Shown: in pieces, positions 1 through 7,680 of the stretch
How the letters are laid out: every line of letters starts with the position of its first letter
How positions within the stretch are numbered: position 1 is the stretch's first letter
Assembly (NCBI GenBank): GCA_036337715.1
Contig: JAYZDS010000003.1
Span: forward strand, 1 to 64,000
From: JAURNZ01 sp036337715
GTDB lineage: Bacteria > Pseudomonadota > Gammaproteobacteria > Comchoanobacterales > Comchoanobacteraceae
Direction of reading: 5' to 3'
DNA length: 64,000 bases
Made by a program: the position numbers and the translations under genes
Notes under the pieces: generated by a model
Seen by the model: only the letters and a program-made list of their open reading frames with translations
The model's database searches: none
Told to the model about the DNA's origin: nothing

Positions 1-998
1 TAAGAGCCGATAATGATATTGCAATGGCAGCAGTAGAAAAAGATGGTTCGGCATTACAATATGTGAGTAAAGAATTAAGAGCTGATCGAGATGTTGTGAT
101 GGCAGCAGTAAAAGAAGATGGAAGAGCCTTAGAGTATGCAAATGAGGATTTACAAGCTGATAAAGAAATTGTAATGGCGGCAGTAAAAGAGAATGGATAC
201 GCCTTAGAGTATTCAAGTGAAGCATTAAGAGCTGACCGAGAAGTAGTGATGGCAGCAGTAGAAAAAGATGGTTCGGCATTACAGTATGCAAGTGAACCAT
301 TAAGAGCTGATCCAGAAGTTGGGATGGCAGCAGTCAAAGATCATGGTGAGGCATTACAGTATGCCAGTGAAGGATTAAGAGCTGATAAAAAAATAGTTAT
401 GGCAGCAGTAGAAAACAATGCTCATGCCTTAGAAAGTGCAAGTGAAGCATTAAAAGATGATCGTGATATTGTGATAGCAGCAGTAAAACATAATGGTTGG
501 GCATTAGAGCATGCAAGTGAAGAATTAAGGCATGATAAAGAAGTAGTGATGGCAGCCGTAAAGGAGCGTGGAAGAGCATTAGAGTATGCAAGCAAAGAAT
601 TAAGGCATGATAAAGAAGTAGTCATGATAGCAGTAAATATAAATGGTTTGGCATTAGAGTATGCAAGTGATGTATTAAAGGCAGATCCAGATGTTGTGAT
701 GGTAGCTGCCAAAAGTTACAGTAAGGCATTAAAGTATGCAAGTGAAGCATTAAGAGCTGACCGAGAAGTAGTGATGGCATTAGTAAAACAGTTTGGATGT
801 GCATTAGAGTATGCAAGTGAAGCATTAAAAGCTGATCGAGAAGTTGTGATGGCAGCAGTAAAAGATATTGGTTATGCATTAGAGTATGTGAGTGATGAAA
901 TAAGAGCTGATCGAGAAGTTGTTCTTGTAGCAGTAAAAGATGCTGGTTATGCATTAAGATGGGCAAGTGAAGCATTTAGAGCTGATAAATCAGTTGTT
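1..998 (+). repeat. 75-bp tandem repeats encoding DUF4116 units
   Basis: Thirteen in-frame 75-bp units, preceded by part of another at the window edge, encode the 25-residue repeats of protein A. Units differ mainly at the x positions after MAAV and after ALEYAS, while the LRAD-REVVMAAV core is nearly constant. Six more units (one expanded to 28 residues) continue in the next gene. The array is coding and lacks unique spacers, so it is not a CRISPR. Confidence 0.9.
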
Positions 999-1484
999 CT
1001 AGAGGCAATGAAACAAGATATAAGTAATAACTGCTTTGCAGAATTAAGCCCAAAAGACATGCTGTGGGTATTAGACTTACTACCTGCTAAGACTGCAATA
1101 AAAAATCAAGAAGAAGCAGGATCAAAGATTTTGGGATGTGTTGGCATGTTTGTAGACCAGATGAGAAAAGACTGTGGTTTACTAAAAAAAGATTATGAAT
1201 CAAAGGACGTAAGTTTTGAGGATTACTACGAAAACATTGTTTCATATATCAGTGTTAGAGACATTGGATTATTGTGTCAATTGTCAACTAATCGCTATGT
1301 AGAAGATGAAAGTGAGGTTGGTGAAGTAATAAAAAGATCCCCTAGAAGAGAAAATGAATATAAGAATGATGATGGCATGACATTTGCATCAATTACTAAG
1401 GAAGATAGAGCAAAAGGTCTGAAGAGATTCATTAAAGTAAGTGATTATCCTGATGTTTTAAGAGAATTGAATTATGGTGCGTAA
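1..1484 (+). CDS. DUF4116 tandem-repeat protein A (5' end cut by window edge)
   Basis: The reading frame is open to base 1, so this is a 3' part of a longer gene. The first in-window ATG at 24 lies inside a repeat and is not a real start; the codons before it read RADNDIA, which is part of another unit. From 24 there are 13 consecutive 25-residue units of the form MAAV-(K/E)-x-(N/D)-G-x-ALEYAS-x-x-LRAD-(R/K)-E-VV, the DUF4116 pattern. They are followed by about 160 residues with no recognised domain (begins LEAMKQDISNN, ends LNYG). No membrane segment or signal peptide is visible in the part present. DUF4116 proteins are frequent in amoeba- and protist-associated bacteria and are often treated as candidate effectors, but no reaction is established. 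The stop overlaps the start of the next paralogue by 11 bases. Function unknown; family assignment is confident. Confidence 0.85.
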   Translation, partial: RADNDIAMAAVEKDGSALQYVSKELRADRDVVMAAVKEDGRALEYANEDLQADKEIVMAAVKENGYALEYSSEALRADREVVMAAVEKDGSALQYASEPLRADPEVGMAAVKDHGEALQYASEGLRADKKIVMAAVENNAHALESASEALKDDRDIVIAAVKHNGWALEHASEELRHDKEVVMAAVKERGRALEYASKELRHDKEVVMIAVNINGLALEYASDVLKADPDVVMVAAKSYSKALKYASEALRADREVVMALVKQFGCALEYASEALKADREVVMAAVKDIGYALEYVSDEIRADREVVLVAVKDAGYALRWASEAFRADKSVVLEAMKQDISNNCFAELSPKDMLWVLDLLPAKTAIKNQEEAGSKILGCVGMFVDQMRKDCGLLKKDYESKDVSFEDYYENIVSYISVRDIGLLCQLSTNRYVEDESEVGEVIKRSPRRENEYKNDDGMTFASITKEDRAKGLKRFIKVSDYPDVLRELNYGA

Positions 1485-1500
1485 ATTTTACACGAATAAA
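951..1500 (+). repeat. Segmental direct repeat, copy A (pairs with 1921-2470)
   Basis: The 3' part of gene A is repeated about 970 bp downstream as the 3' part of gene B. By eye the copies are nearly identical across the whole C-terminal domain. The match continues past the stop into the junction, where ACACGAATAAA is shared. This indicates a recent tandem duplication or gene conversion. Confidence 0.85.
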
Positions 1501-2454
1501 ACAGATACAATGTTAGCAGTAGAAAAAAATGGTTGCGCATTAGAGTATGCAAGTGATGCATTAAGAGCTGACCGAGAAGTTGTGATGGCAGCTGTTAGTT
1601 ATTATGGTTGGGCATTAGAGTATGCTTCTGAAGAATTAAGGAAAGATCGTGATATTGTGATGGCCGCAGCAGAAAAGGATGCATGCGCATTAATGTTTGC
1701 GAGTTTAGCATTAAGAGCTGATCCAGAAGTTGTGATGGCAGCAGTTTCAAAACATGGAGAGGCATTACAGTATGCAAGTGAAGCATTAAGAGCTGACCGA
1801 GAAGTTGTGATGGCAGCAGTTCAAAGTAAACCAGGTTATCTGGTAGTATTAAAGTATGCGAGTGCTGAGTTAAGGAATGATCGAGAAGTTGTTCTTGCAG
1901 CAGTAAAAAATCAAGGTAAAGCATTAAGTTGGGCAAGTGAAGCATTAAGAGCTGATAAATCAGTTGTTCTAGAGGCAATGAAACAAGATATAAGTAATAA
2001 CCGCTTTGCAGAATTAAGCCCAAAAGATATGCTGTGGGTATTAGACTTACTACCTGCTAAGACTGCAATAAAAAATCAAAAAGAAGCAGGATCAAAGATT
2101 TTGGGATGTGTTAGCATGTTTGTAGACCAGATGAGAAAAGACTGTGGTTCACTAAAGAAAGATTGTGAATCAAAGGACGTAAGTTCTGAGGATTACTACG
2201 AAAACATTGTTTCATATATCAGTGTTAGAGACATAGGTTTATTGAGTCAATTGTCAACCAATCGCTATGTAATAGATGAAAGTGAAGCCGGTAAAATAAT
2301 AAAAAGATCCCCTAGAAGAGAGAATGAAAATAAGAACGATGATGGCATGACATTTGCATCAATTACAAAGGAAGATAGAGCAAAAGGTCTGAAGAGATTC
2401 ATTAAAGTAAGTGATTATCCTGATGTTTTAAGAGGATTGAATTATGGTAGATGA
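1474..2454 (+). CDS. DUF4116 tandem-repeat protein B
   Basis: A 326-residue paralogue of protein A. A short leader (MVRKFYTNKTDT) precedes six DUF4116 units, the fifth expanded to 28 residues, and then the same roughly 160-residue C-terminal domain found in protein A. The start ATG lies inside the last codons of gene A (11-base overlap), suggesting translational coupling. The leader looks like an ancestral N-terminus rather than a truncation, because the same leader is found again in vestigial form after this gene (2444-2488). No signal peptide or membrane segment. A role in host interaction is possible by family association only. Repeat number differs strongly from protein A (6 against at least 13), as expected for an array changing by unequal recombination. 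Confidence 0.85.
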   Translation: MVRKFYTNKTDTMLAVEKNGCALEYASDALRADREVVMAAVSYYGWALEYASEELRKDRDIVMAAAEKDACALMFASLALRADPEVVMAAVSKHGEALQYASEALRADREVVMAAVQSKPGYLVVLKYASAELRNDREVVLAAVKNQGKALSWASEALRADKSVVLEAMKQDISNNRFAELSPKDMLWVLDLLPAKTAIKNQKEAGSKILGCVSMFVDQMRKDCGSLKKDCESKDVSSEDYYENIVSYISVRDIGLLSQLSTNRYVIDESEAGKIIKRSPRRENENKNDDGMTFASITKEDRAKGLKRFIKVSDYPDVLRGLNYGR

Positions 2455-2470
2455 AATTAGATACACGAAT
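1921..2470 (+). repeat. Segmental direct repeat, copy B (pairs with 951-1500)
   Basis: Second copy of the duplicated C-terminal-domain segment, offset by 970 bp. The homology runs through the stop codon and ends in ACACGAATAAACCAGAT, equivalent to the start region of gene B after gene A. Confidence 0.85.
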
Positions 2471-2488
2471 AAACCAGATGACAAATAA
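2444..2488 (+). pseudogene. Vestigial start of a third DUF4116 gene copy
   Basis: An ATG inside TTATGGT, in the same relative frame and place as the start of gene B, opens a 14-codon frame MVDEIRYTNKPDDK and then stops. It parallels the gene B leader MVRKFYTNKTDT. The simplest reading is that the duplication unit once included, or still marks the edge of, a third copy whose body has been deleted. It is too short to be a functional member of the family. Confidence 0.6.
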
Positions 2489-2557
2489 AAATAAGTAAAA
2501 GCATAGTTGGTTTTTCTCAAAAAAAAAAGTTAATATTTATTTAAATACAGACATAAG

Positions 2558-3892
2558 ATGAAATATTATTTCTATAGGCTAATACTCAATATTATTATAT
2601 ACACTCTAGCACTTGCTGCGTTTGTTTTATATTCGTTGTTTGCTCCTTTTTTCATGAATGATTTGCCAGTTATCCTATTTTCGTTATTATTCCCTAATGT
2701 AATTTTACCATGGATAATTGTTGGTTATTTAACCACTATCAGTTATGTATCAATTATAATTTTTCAAGCTGAGTTAGCGCATGCAATTTTTGAACAAAGT
2801 CATAGATTTCATACTAAGTTAAATATTTTATATCGATTCTTTTTTGAAGATGAAACCTTTTTAATTGAGACAATAAGAATAGAACAATCTAATACTCGAT
2901 TTGGTGCAATCCCAGATAAGTATCGTAGCAATGAAGCTTTTTTATTGAAAGCAGTAAAAGTTTTCCCAGATATCTTTGTATTTTTTTCAAGTGCATTAAC
3001 TAATAACCGAAATTTCATATTTAAAGCCATTAAGACAGAACCACAGTTATATAATTGTTTACCTGAACATATCATTAATCATCATGGTGTTGCATTATTA
3101 ATCAATGTTATTGAAAACGTTCCTGATTTTTTGGTTGGAAGGGCTCTCAATGAACCACTTAGGAATTTGTTACTTCAAATTCCTAGTGATGATTGGAAAA
3201 GAATTATAGCAGACCAACCTAGTATTGTTGGTGCGTTATTGGATAAGTTTAATAATGGTGAGCTCATTGAATTTTTCGGCATTAGTCTCAAAAAAGAAGA
3301 TGATTTTATTTCTTTCGTTGAAAGAGATGGAATGTTACTCGGAAAGTTTGGTACTGCGGTAAAGGCTTCCAGAGATATAGTAAAGGCAGCCGTAAAGCAA
3401 AATGGTCTAGCAATACAATTTGCTTCAAATCAATTGAATAAAGATCCAGAAATAGTAAAATTAGCATTTGAACAAAATTCCGATTCAATAGAATTTGTAC
3501 GTCTACCACATTCAGTTCTATATGAAATAATGCCACATCATGTTTTTATTCAAAAGAAAGGTGTGGTCAATCAAGCTGTTCAAAATCTTTTAAATAAAAG
3601 TTTAGATGACAACTATGATGACGATAAAAAAGTTAAGCTTCAATCGATTGCAACTGATTTAGTTGTAGATAATATTGCTTCTTTTTTAACAGCATCTGAT
3701 GCGATGACTTTATTTAAATTGCCCAATAATAATGTAAAAAAATTAAGTTCGGATAATGATTTTTGCAGTGACAAAAATTTAAAAAAACTATATCAAGCAG
3801 ACTTTGCATCTGACCAACAAAAACAAAAAATGCTATTTCGTAATAATGAGAAACTACCTTCCCTCAAATTGAGAGAAAAAAAGAGTATCTAA
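2558..3892 (+). CDS. Membrane-anchored DUF4116-like protein
   Basis: A 444-residue protein. The first 75 residues form two to three hydrophobic segments (about 8-30, 36-50 and 55-72), so it is likely an inner-membrane protein with a large soluble tail. The tail has degenerate DUF4116-like units, clearest near residues 265-310, where KASRDIVKAAVKQNGLAIQ is followed by NQLNKDPEIVKLAFEQNS. The C-terminal 60 residues are rich in Lys, Asp and Asn. It follows the two soluble DUF4116 genes with about 70 bases between, in the same direction, and is probably a diverged relative. An AT-rich stretch precedes the start and no strong Shine-Dalgarno is seen. Function unknown; whether it acts with the upstream paralogues is speculation. 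Confidence 0.7.
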   Translation: MKYYFYRLILNIIIYTLALAAFVLYSLFAPFFMNDLPVILFSLLFPNVILPWIIVGYLTTISYVSIIIFQAELAHAIFEQSHRFHTKLNILYRFFFEDETFLIETIRIEQSNTRFGAIPDKYRSNEAFLLKAVKVFPDIFVFFSSALTNNRNFIFKAIKTEPQLYNCLPEHIINHHGVALLINVIENVPDFLVGRALNEPLRNLLLQIPSDDWKRIIADQPSIVGALLDKFNNGELIEFFGISLKKEDDFISFVERDGMLLGKFGTAVKASRDIVKAAVKQNGLAIQFASNQLNKDPEIVKLAFEQNSDSIEFVRLPHSVLYEIMPHHVFIQKKGVVNQAVQNLLNKSLDDNYDDDKKVKLQSIATDLVVDNIASFLTASDAMTLFKLPNNNVKKLSSDNDFCSDKNLKKLYQADFASDQQKQKMLFRNNEKLPSLKLREKKSI

Positions 3893-3959
3893 TTAATAAT
3901 TATTATTTTTTTAAAAAAAATAATAATGTGCTATTGTTATATTTTATGGTGAACAATTT

Positions 3960-4556
3960 ATGTTTAGTGGGATTATTGAAGAAACTCAGTTAATTAAGTC
4001 TGTTGTAAATAGCGCAGATGATCTAATCATTTCAATTTCTCCAAGTTTTAAGAAACAATGCGTCCTTGGGCAAAGCATAGCCATACAAGGTATATGCTTA
4101 ACTGTTTTTAAAATTCAAGAAGACATATTATTTTATTTATCACCTGAAACATTATCTAAAACAAATCAAGATTATTGGCAGGTGGGTCAAACCGTTAATA
4201 TTGAAAGATCATTAAAAATGGGAGATAGTATTGATGGACATCTGGTATCTGGTCATGTTGATGGATTAATTAAGATTATTTCAATTAAGCAGATTGGTGA
4301 GGCACATGAAGTCACATTTGAGGTATCAAATCCTCAACAGATGAAATTAGTATACCCAAAAGGTTCTATTGCAATAGATGGGATAAGCCTGACGATTAAC
4401 GAAATTGGTATAAATTTCTTCAAAGTGATGATTATTCCACATACGTGGCAAAATACAAATACAAAAAATTGGTTTGAGGGTCAGTTTGTGCATGTTGAAT
4501 TTGATTCGATGGCAAAAATGATTGATCATCAATTAAGTTTGCGGAATCAGTCATGA
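3960..4556 (+). CDS. ribE: Riboflavin synthase, alpha subunit
   Basis: Catalyses dismutation of two 6,7-dimethyl-8-ribityllumazine molecules to riboflavin, the last step of riboflavin synthesis, in the cytoplasm. The protein (198 aa, normal length) starts with the family signature MFSGIIEE and contains two similar barrel halves. The first has the SxDGHLVSGHVDG motif near residues 84-97; the second includes IDGISLTINEI around 140. It is the first gene of a tight operon with ribB and ribH, overlapping ribB by four bases (ATGA). No FMN-riboswitch sequence was recognised in the 67-base leader. Called ribC in E. coli; ribE is used here. Confidence 0.95.
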   Translation: MFSGIIEETQLIKSVVNSADDLIISISPSFKKQCVLGQSIAIQGICLTVFKIQEDILFYLSPETLSKTNQDYWQVGQTVNIERSLKMGDSIDGHLVSGHVDGLIKIISIKQIGEAHEVTFEVSNPQQMKLVYPKGSIAIDGISLTINEIGINFFKVMIIPHTWQNTNTKNWFEGQFVHVEFDSMAKMIDHQLSLRNQS

Positions 4557-5146
4557 GTATTACATTTGCATTAAGTCAGTTTAAACAAGGCAACCCTATT
4601 GTTGTTTTTGACCATGAAAGTAGGGAAAATGAGGGTGACATTATTTTACCTGCGCAATTTGCAACGCCGGAAAAAATTAATTGGATTACAATTTATGCAA
4701 GAGGTTTAATCTGTGTTGCAATGACTCAGTCTAGAGCAGATCAGCTTGATCTATCACTAATGCCGAGAAGAGGGATTAAGGACTTATCATGTATGTTTTT
4801 ACAATCTGTAGAAGCAGCAAAAGGTGTGACTACTGGCATTTCTGCATATGATCGTGCCAAAACAATCCAATGGTTAGCTGATGACTCGAAAAAATCAATT
4901 GACTTCACGACACCTGGTCACGTCTTCCCATGTTTATCGAGTCAGGGGGGATTAACAGAGAGAAAAGGACACACAGAAGCTGGCGTTGCTTTATGTCAAT
5001 TGACGGGTTTAAATAAAGTGGCCGTCATTTGTGAAATTATGCACGAAGACGGTAGGATGAAAAACTATGATCAATTACTAACATTTGCAAAAAAATTCGA
5101 CCTTGCTATGATTAGTATTAATGATATTTTGGACTATAATCTTTAA
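4553..5146 (+). CDS. ribB: 3,4-dihydroxy-2-butanone 4-phosphate synthase
   Basis: Converts ribulose 5-phosphate to 3,4-dihydroxy-2-butanone 4-phosphate plus formate, supplying the four-carbon unit for lumazine. The 197-residue protein has the metal/substrate loop RENEGD near residues 24-29, the GHTEAG motif near 145 and ICEIMHEDG near 165, which carry the known catalytic acidic and His residues. It lacks the C-terminal GTP cyclohydrolase II domain found in RibBA fusions, so it is the stand-alone RibB type. Start overlaps ribE by ATGA; the stop directly abuts the ribH start. ribA and ribD are not in this window. Confidence 0.93.
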   Translation: MSITFALSQFKQGNPIVVFDHESRENEGDIILPAQFATPEKINWITIYARGLICVAMTQSRADQLDLSLMPRRGIKDLSCMFLQSVEAAKGVTTGISAYDRAKTIQWLADDSKKSIDFTTPGHVFPCLSSQGGLTERKGHTEAGVALCQLTGLNKVAVICEIMHEDGRMKNYDQLLTFAKKFDLAMISINDILDYNL

Positions 5147-5602
5147 ATGACTAACACATCAAAAAATCTTAAAATTGCATTGGTAATCAGTCAATTTAAT
5201 TCACCCATTACTATATTAATGAAAGAACAAGCGTTGCAAGCATTTAAAACAATCTTTGCGAGTGATGATGAATTGACAGTTTATGAAGTACCAGGTGCTG
5301 TAGAATTACCTTTTATGCAACAACAAGTCATTTTAAATAAAAATGTTGACGGTATCTTAGTAATGGGTTGTGTCATTAGAGGCGAAACTGATCATTATGA
5401 CTACGTATGCCAAATGGTTTCAAATGGTTGCATGGACGTTACTTTAAAACATAACGTACCTATGGGTTTCGGTTTAATTACTGCTCAAAATTATGCTTTA
5501 GCAAAAGCAAGATGTAGTAGTAGTCATTCAAAAGCAAAAGAGACAGTTCAAGCTTTATATGATTTAATTAAAACAGATCAATTACTTAAGGAGTCTGAAT
5601 GA
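5147..5602 (+). CDS. ribH: 6,7-dimethyl-8-ribityllumazine synthase
   Basis: Condenses the ribB product with the ribityl-aminopyrimidine to form lumazine, the substrate of RibE. Visible family features are SQFN near residue 15, VPGAVELP near 47-54, the active-site segment GCVIRGETDHYDYV (catalytic His) near 75-88 and FGLITAQN near 107. The conserved Arg before the C-terminal helix is present (AKARCSS), although the usual Gly-rich stretch after it is diverged. Length 151 aa is normal. The gene starts at the base after the ribB stop and overlaps the next gene by four bases. Confidence 0.92.
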   Translation: MTNTSKNLKIALVISQFNSPITILMKEQALQAFKTIFASDDELTVYEVPGAVELPFMQQQVILNKNVDGILVMGCVIRGETDHYDYVCQMVSNGCMDVTLKHNVPMGFGLITAQNYALAKARCSSSHSKAKETVQALYDLIKTDQLLKESE

Positions 5603-6051
5603 AAAATAAGGAATTCATTTTTTTAAATTTGCAAAGTATTTCAAGAATGATCATTGCTTTGATTTTTATTCTCATTAGTTTTGATAAGTTAATGAACTTA
5701 GATGTACTTTATACAATTGCGTCATTCAAGGATATACAAGTATCAAAACATTTTACAATCATTACATTTCCATTATTGGAATTGGTTTTGGGTATATATT
5801 TACTTATCGGATATAAGATAAGACCAGTAAGTTTAATGTTGGCTTTTTTAGTTGCTATTTTGACTATTTTTATGCACGATTTTTGGTCAATGTCAAGTCA
5901 CGAAATGAATTTCAATTTACATATATTTATGAAAAATTTAATGATTTTTTCTGGTCTCATATATATTGGATCTTCGCCTGCAGATAAATTATCACTTGAT
6001 AAAAGTTATGAGACATTAAAAAAGAATAACAAACGCCGGAAATTAAAATGA
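5599..6051 (+). CDS. DoxX-like small membrane protein
   Basis: A 150-residue integral membrane protein with four predicted helices (about 13-33, 52-75, 80-98 and 112-128) and a basic C-terminal tail ending KKNNKRRKLK. The pattern, including a helix followed by HIFMKNLMIFSGLIYIG, matches the DoxX/SURF4-like family, whose members are poorly characterised and sometimes linked to redox or respiratory functions. The start ATG overlaps the ribH stop as ATGA, and its own stop overlaps the GNAT gene, so it is cotranscribed with the riboflavin genes. A link to flavin use is suggested by position only. Confidence 0.7.
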   Translation: MKNKEFIFLNLQSISRMIIALIFILISFDKLMNLDVLYTIASFKDIQVSKHFTIITFPLLELVLGIYLLIGYKIRPVSLMLAFLVAILTIFMHDFWSMSSHEMNFNLHIFMKNLMIFSGLIYIGSSPADKLSLDKSYETLKKNNKRRKLK

Positions 6052-6551
6052 TTCAACTTCGCCCAGTGCGTTGTCGTGATTGGTATAGATTTATAGACCT
6101 TTTCAATGATCATGATATTAAACAAGAACTCCCTTTTTTAAAACCACTTACAAAAATAGAATACTTTTTTTGGTTTTTAAGTATTATTTTTAATTTTCGA
6201 CCAGGCTTAATATATAGTCGGGCTATTTGTGATAATGACAAATTAATCGGTATAATTTTTCTTGAACAATATAGCCAGATTCATATGACCGCAAATATTT
6301 CTTTTGATTTAGCTGCAAGTTATCAGGGTCGAGGCATTGCAAAAAAAACCGTAACTTTATTTTGTAATCATGCTTTTTCAAACTTAAAGCTTAATCGGAT
6401 TAACGCCATTGTTCGTCCATCTAACCAAAAATCCCAAAGCTTATTAGTTAAAGTTGGTTTTATAAAAGAGGCTTATTTAAAACAATATGTTCACTTTAAA
6501 GGTGATTTAATAGACGTCTTTTTATATAGATTATGTAGAGATGAAAGATAA
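6048..6551 (+). CDS. GNAT N-acetyltransferase, RimJ/RimL-like
   Basis: A 167-residue acetyltransferase of the GNAT fold. The acetyl-CoA pyrophosphate loop appears as YQGRGIAKK near residues 96-104, preceded by a beta strand NISFDLAA. The later segment RINAIVRPSNQKSQSLLVKVGF is typical of RimJ/RimL-type enzymes that acetylate protein N-termini or other amines. The natural substrate cannot be read from the sequence. It overlaps the DoxX-like gene by four bases and hemW by 11 bases, inside one operon. Confidence 0.75.
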   Translation: MIQLRPVRCRDWYRFIDLFNDHDIKQELPFLKPLTKIEYFFWFLSIIFNFRPGLIYSRAICDNDKLIGIIFLEQYSQIHMTANISFDLAASYQGRGIAKKTVTLFCNHAFSNLKLNRINAIVRPSNQKSQSLLVKVGFIKEAYLKQYVHFKGDLIDVFLYRLCRDER

Positions 6552-7680
6552 GCCATTAAGTATTTACATTCATTTTCCATGGTGCGAAGTAAAGTGTCCT
6601 TACTGTGACTTTAATTCTCATGTATTAAAACATAAAAAAATCAGTACGCATGATTATATTTTAAAATTAATTGAAGAGTTAAATGAAAAAAAGCAATTTT
6701 TTCATCAAACTGAAGTCGGTACTGTTTTCTTTGGTGGTGGCACACCTAGTTTAATGACAGCCAATCAAATAAATTTCATTTTAGATGAAATTTTCAATAT
6801 CTTTAATCGAAGTAAAGATTGTGAAATAACAATTGAAATGAACCCAGAGTCTGTCACCAAAACACTTATTAGTTCATTGGAAAAGGGGCACGTTAATAGA
6901 ATATCGTTAGGTGTTCAAAGTTTTAATGATAAGTATTTACAAAAGTTAGGTAGAATTCATGATGCCGGTAAAGCACAAGAAGCATTAACACATATATGTG
7001 ACTATTTTGAAAATATTAATGTTGATTTGATGTATGCACTTCCAGATCAATCAATTCAAGATGCAATGGATGACATTGAAACGGTTTTTTATTTTCCTAT
7101 AAAACATCTTTCATGGTATCAGCTTACCATTGAACCACAAACGGCTTATTATAAAAAAATACCGCCAGGTTTGCCTAAAGAAAACGAAATTTACGATATA
7201 GAACTATATGGTAAAGAAAAAATTTCCAAAAATGGTTTTAACCAATACGAAATATCTGCTTTTGCAAAGGATAATCATGTGTGTAAGCACAATGTTAATT
7301 ATTGGCTATTTGGCGATTATATGGGACTAGGTGCTGGTGCGCATAGTAAACGTAACTTTCAAGAAAAACAGTTTAGATCATGGAATCATAAAAAACCAGA
7401 TACTTATTTTTCAAACCTTAATAGACCTTGGGAACAGGTTAACAATAAAGACATTATTTTCGAATTTTTTTTAAATCGATTAAGACTGACAGAACCTTTT
7501 ACCCCAAATGAATTTGAATCAAATACATATCATAATTTTGCAATCATTCATGAACATTTATTAAATTTAGAACAAAAGGGTTTAATGGCATCAAAATTAA
7601 ATGGTTGGCAACTAACAAAACTTGGCAATGATTTTTATAATGATGTCGTGTCTTCTTTCATTGAAGAAGTAAGAAAATAA
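6541..7680 (+). CDS. hemW: Radical SAM heme chaperone HemW
   Basis: HemW binds heme and is thought to deliver it to respiratory enzymes; it resembles coproporphyrinogen dehydrogenase HemN. The 379-residue protein has the radical SAM CxxxCxxC cluster at Cys15, Cys19 and Cys22 within PWCEVKCPYCDFNSH, the SAM-binding FFGGGTPS near 60-67, and the HNxxYW motif (HNVNYW) that marks HemW and is linked to heme binding. The HemW C-terminal domain follows. It is the last gene of the rib operon and its 3' end overlaps the convergent recD2 gene by 46 bases. Members were formerly annotated as oxygen-independent coproporphyrinogen oxidases, but the HNxxYW motif favours HemW. Confidence 0.92.
   Translation: MKDKPLSIYIHFPWCEVKCPYCDFNSHVLKHKKISTHDYILKLIEELNEKKQFFHQTEVGTVFFGGGTPSLMTANQINFILDEIFNIFNRSKDCEITIEMNPESVTKTLISSLEKGHVNRISLGVQSFNDKYLQKLGRIHDAGKAQEALTHICDYFENINVDLMYALPDQSIQDAMDDIETVFYFPIKHLSWYQLTIEPQTAYYKKIPPGLPKENEIYDIELYGKEKISKNGFNQYEISAFAKDNHVCKHNVNYWLFGDYMGLGAGAHSKRNFQEKQFRSWNHKKPDTYFSNLNRPWEQVNNKDIIFEFFLNRLRLTEPFTPNEFESNTYHNFAIIHEHLLNLEQKGLMASKLNGWQLTKLGNDFYNDVVSSFIEEVRK

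Noticed and set aside
397..975. Minus-strand open frames opposite the DUF4116 repeats, rich in Leu and His
   Set aside because: They mirror the 75-bp periodic coding on the plus strand; their composition is set by the opposite repeats and they show no family match or ribosome-binding site.
3893..3959. FMN riboswitch or terminator before ribE
   Set aside because: The 67-base gap is too short and lacks the conserved RFN element. The near-palindromic A/T run (about 3899-3927) contains no G-C pairs and is not a convincing terminator.
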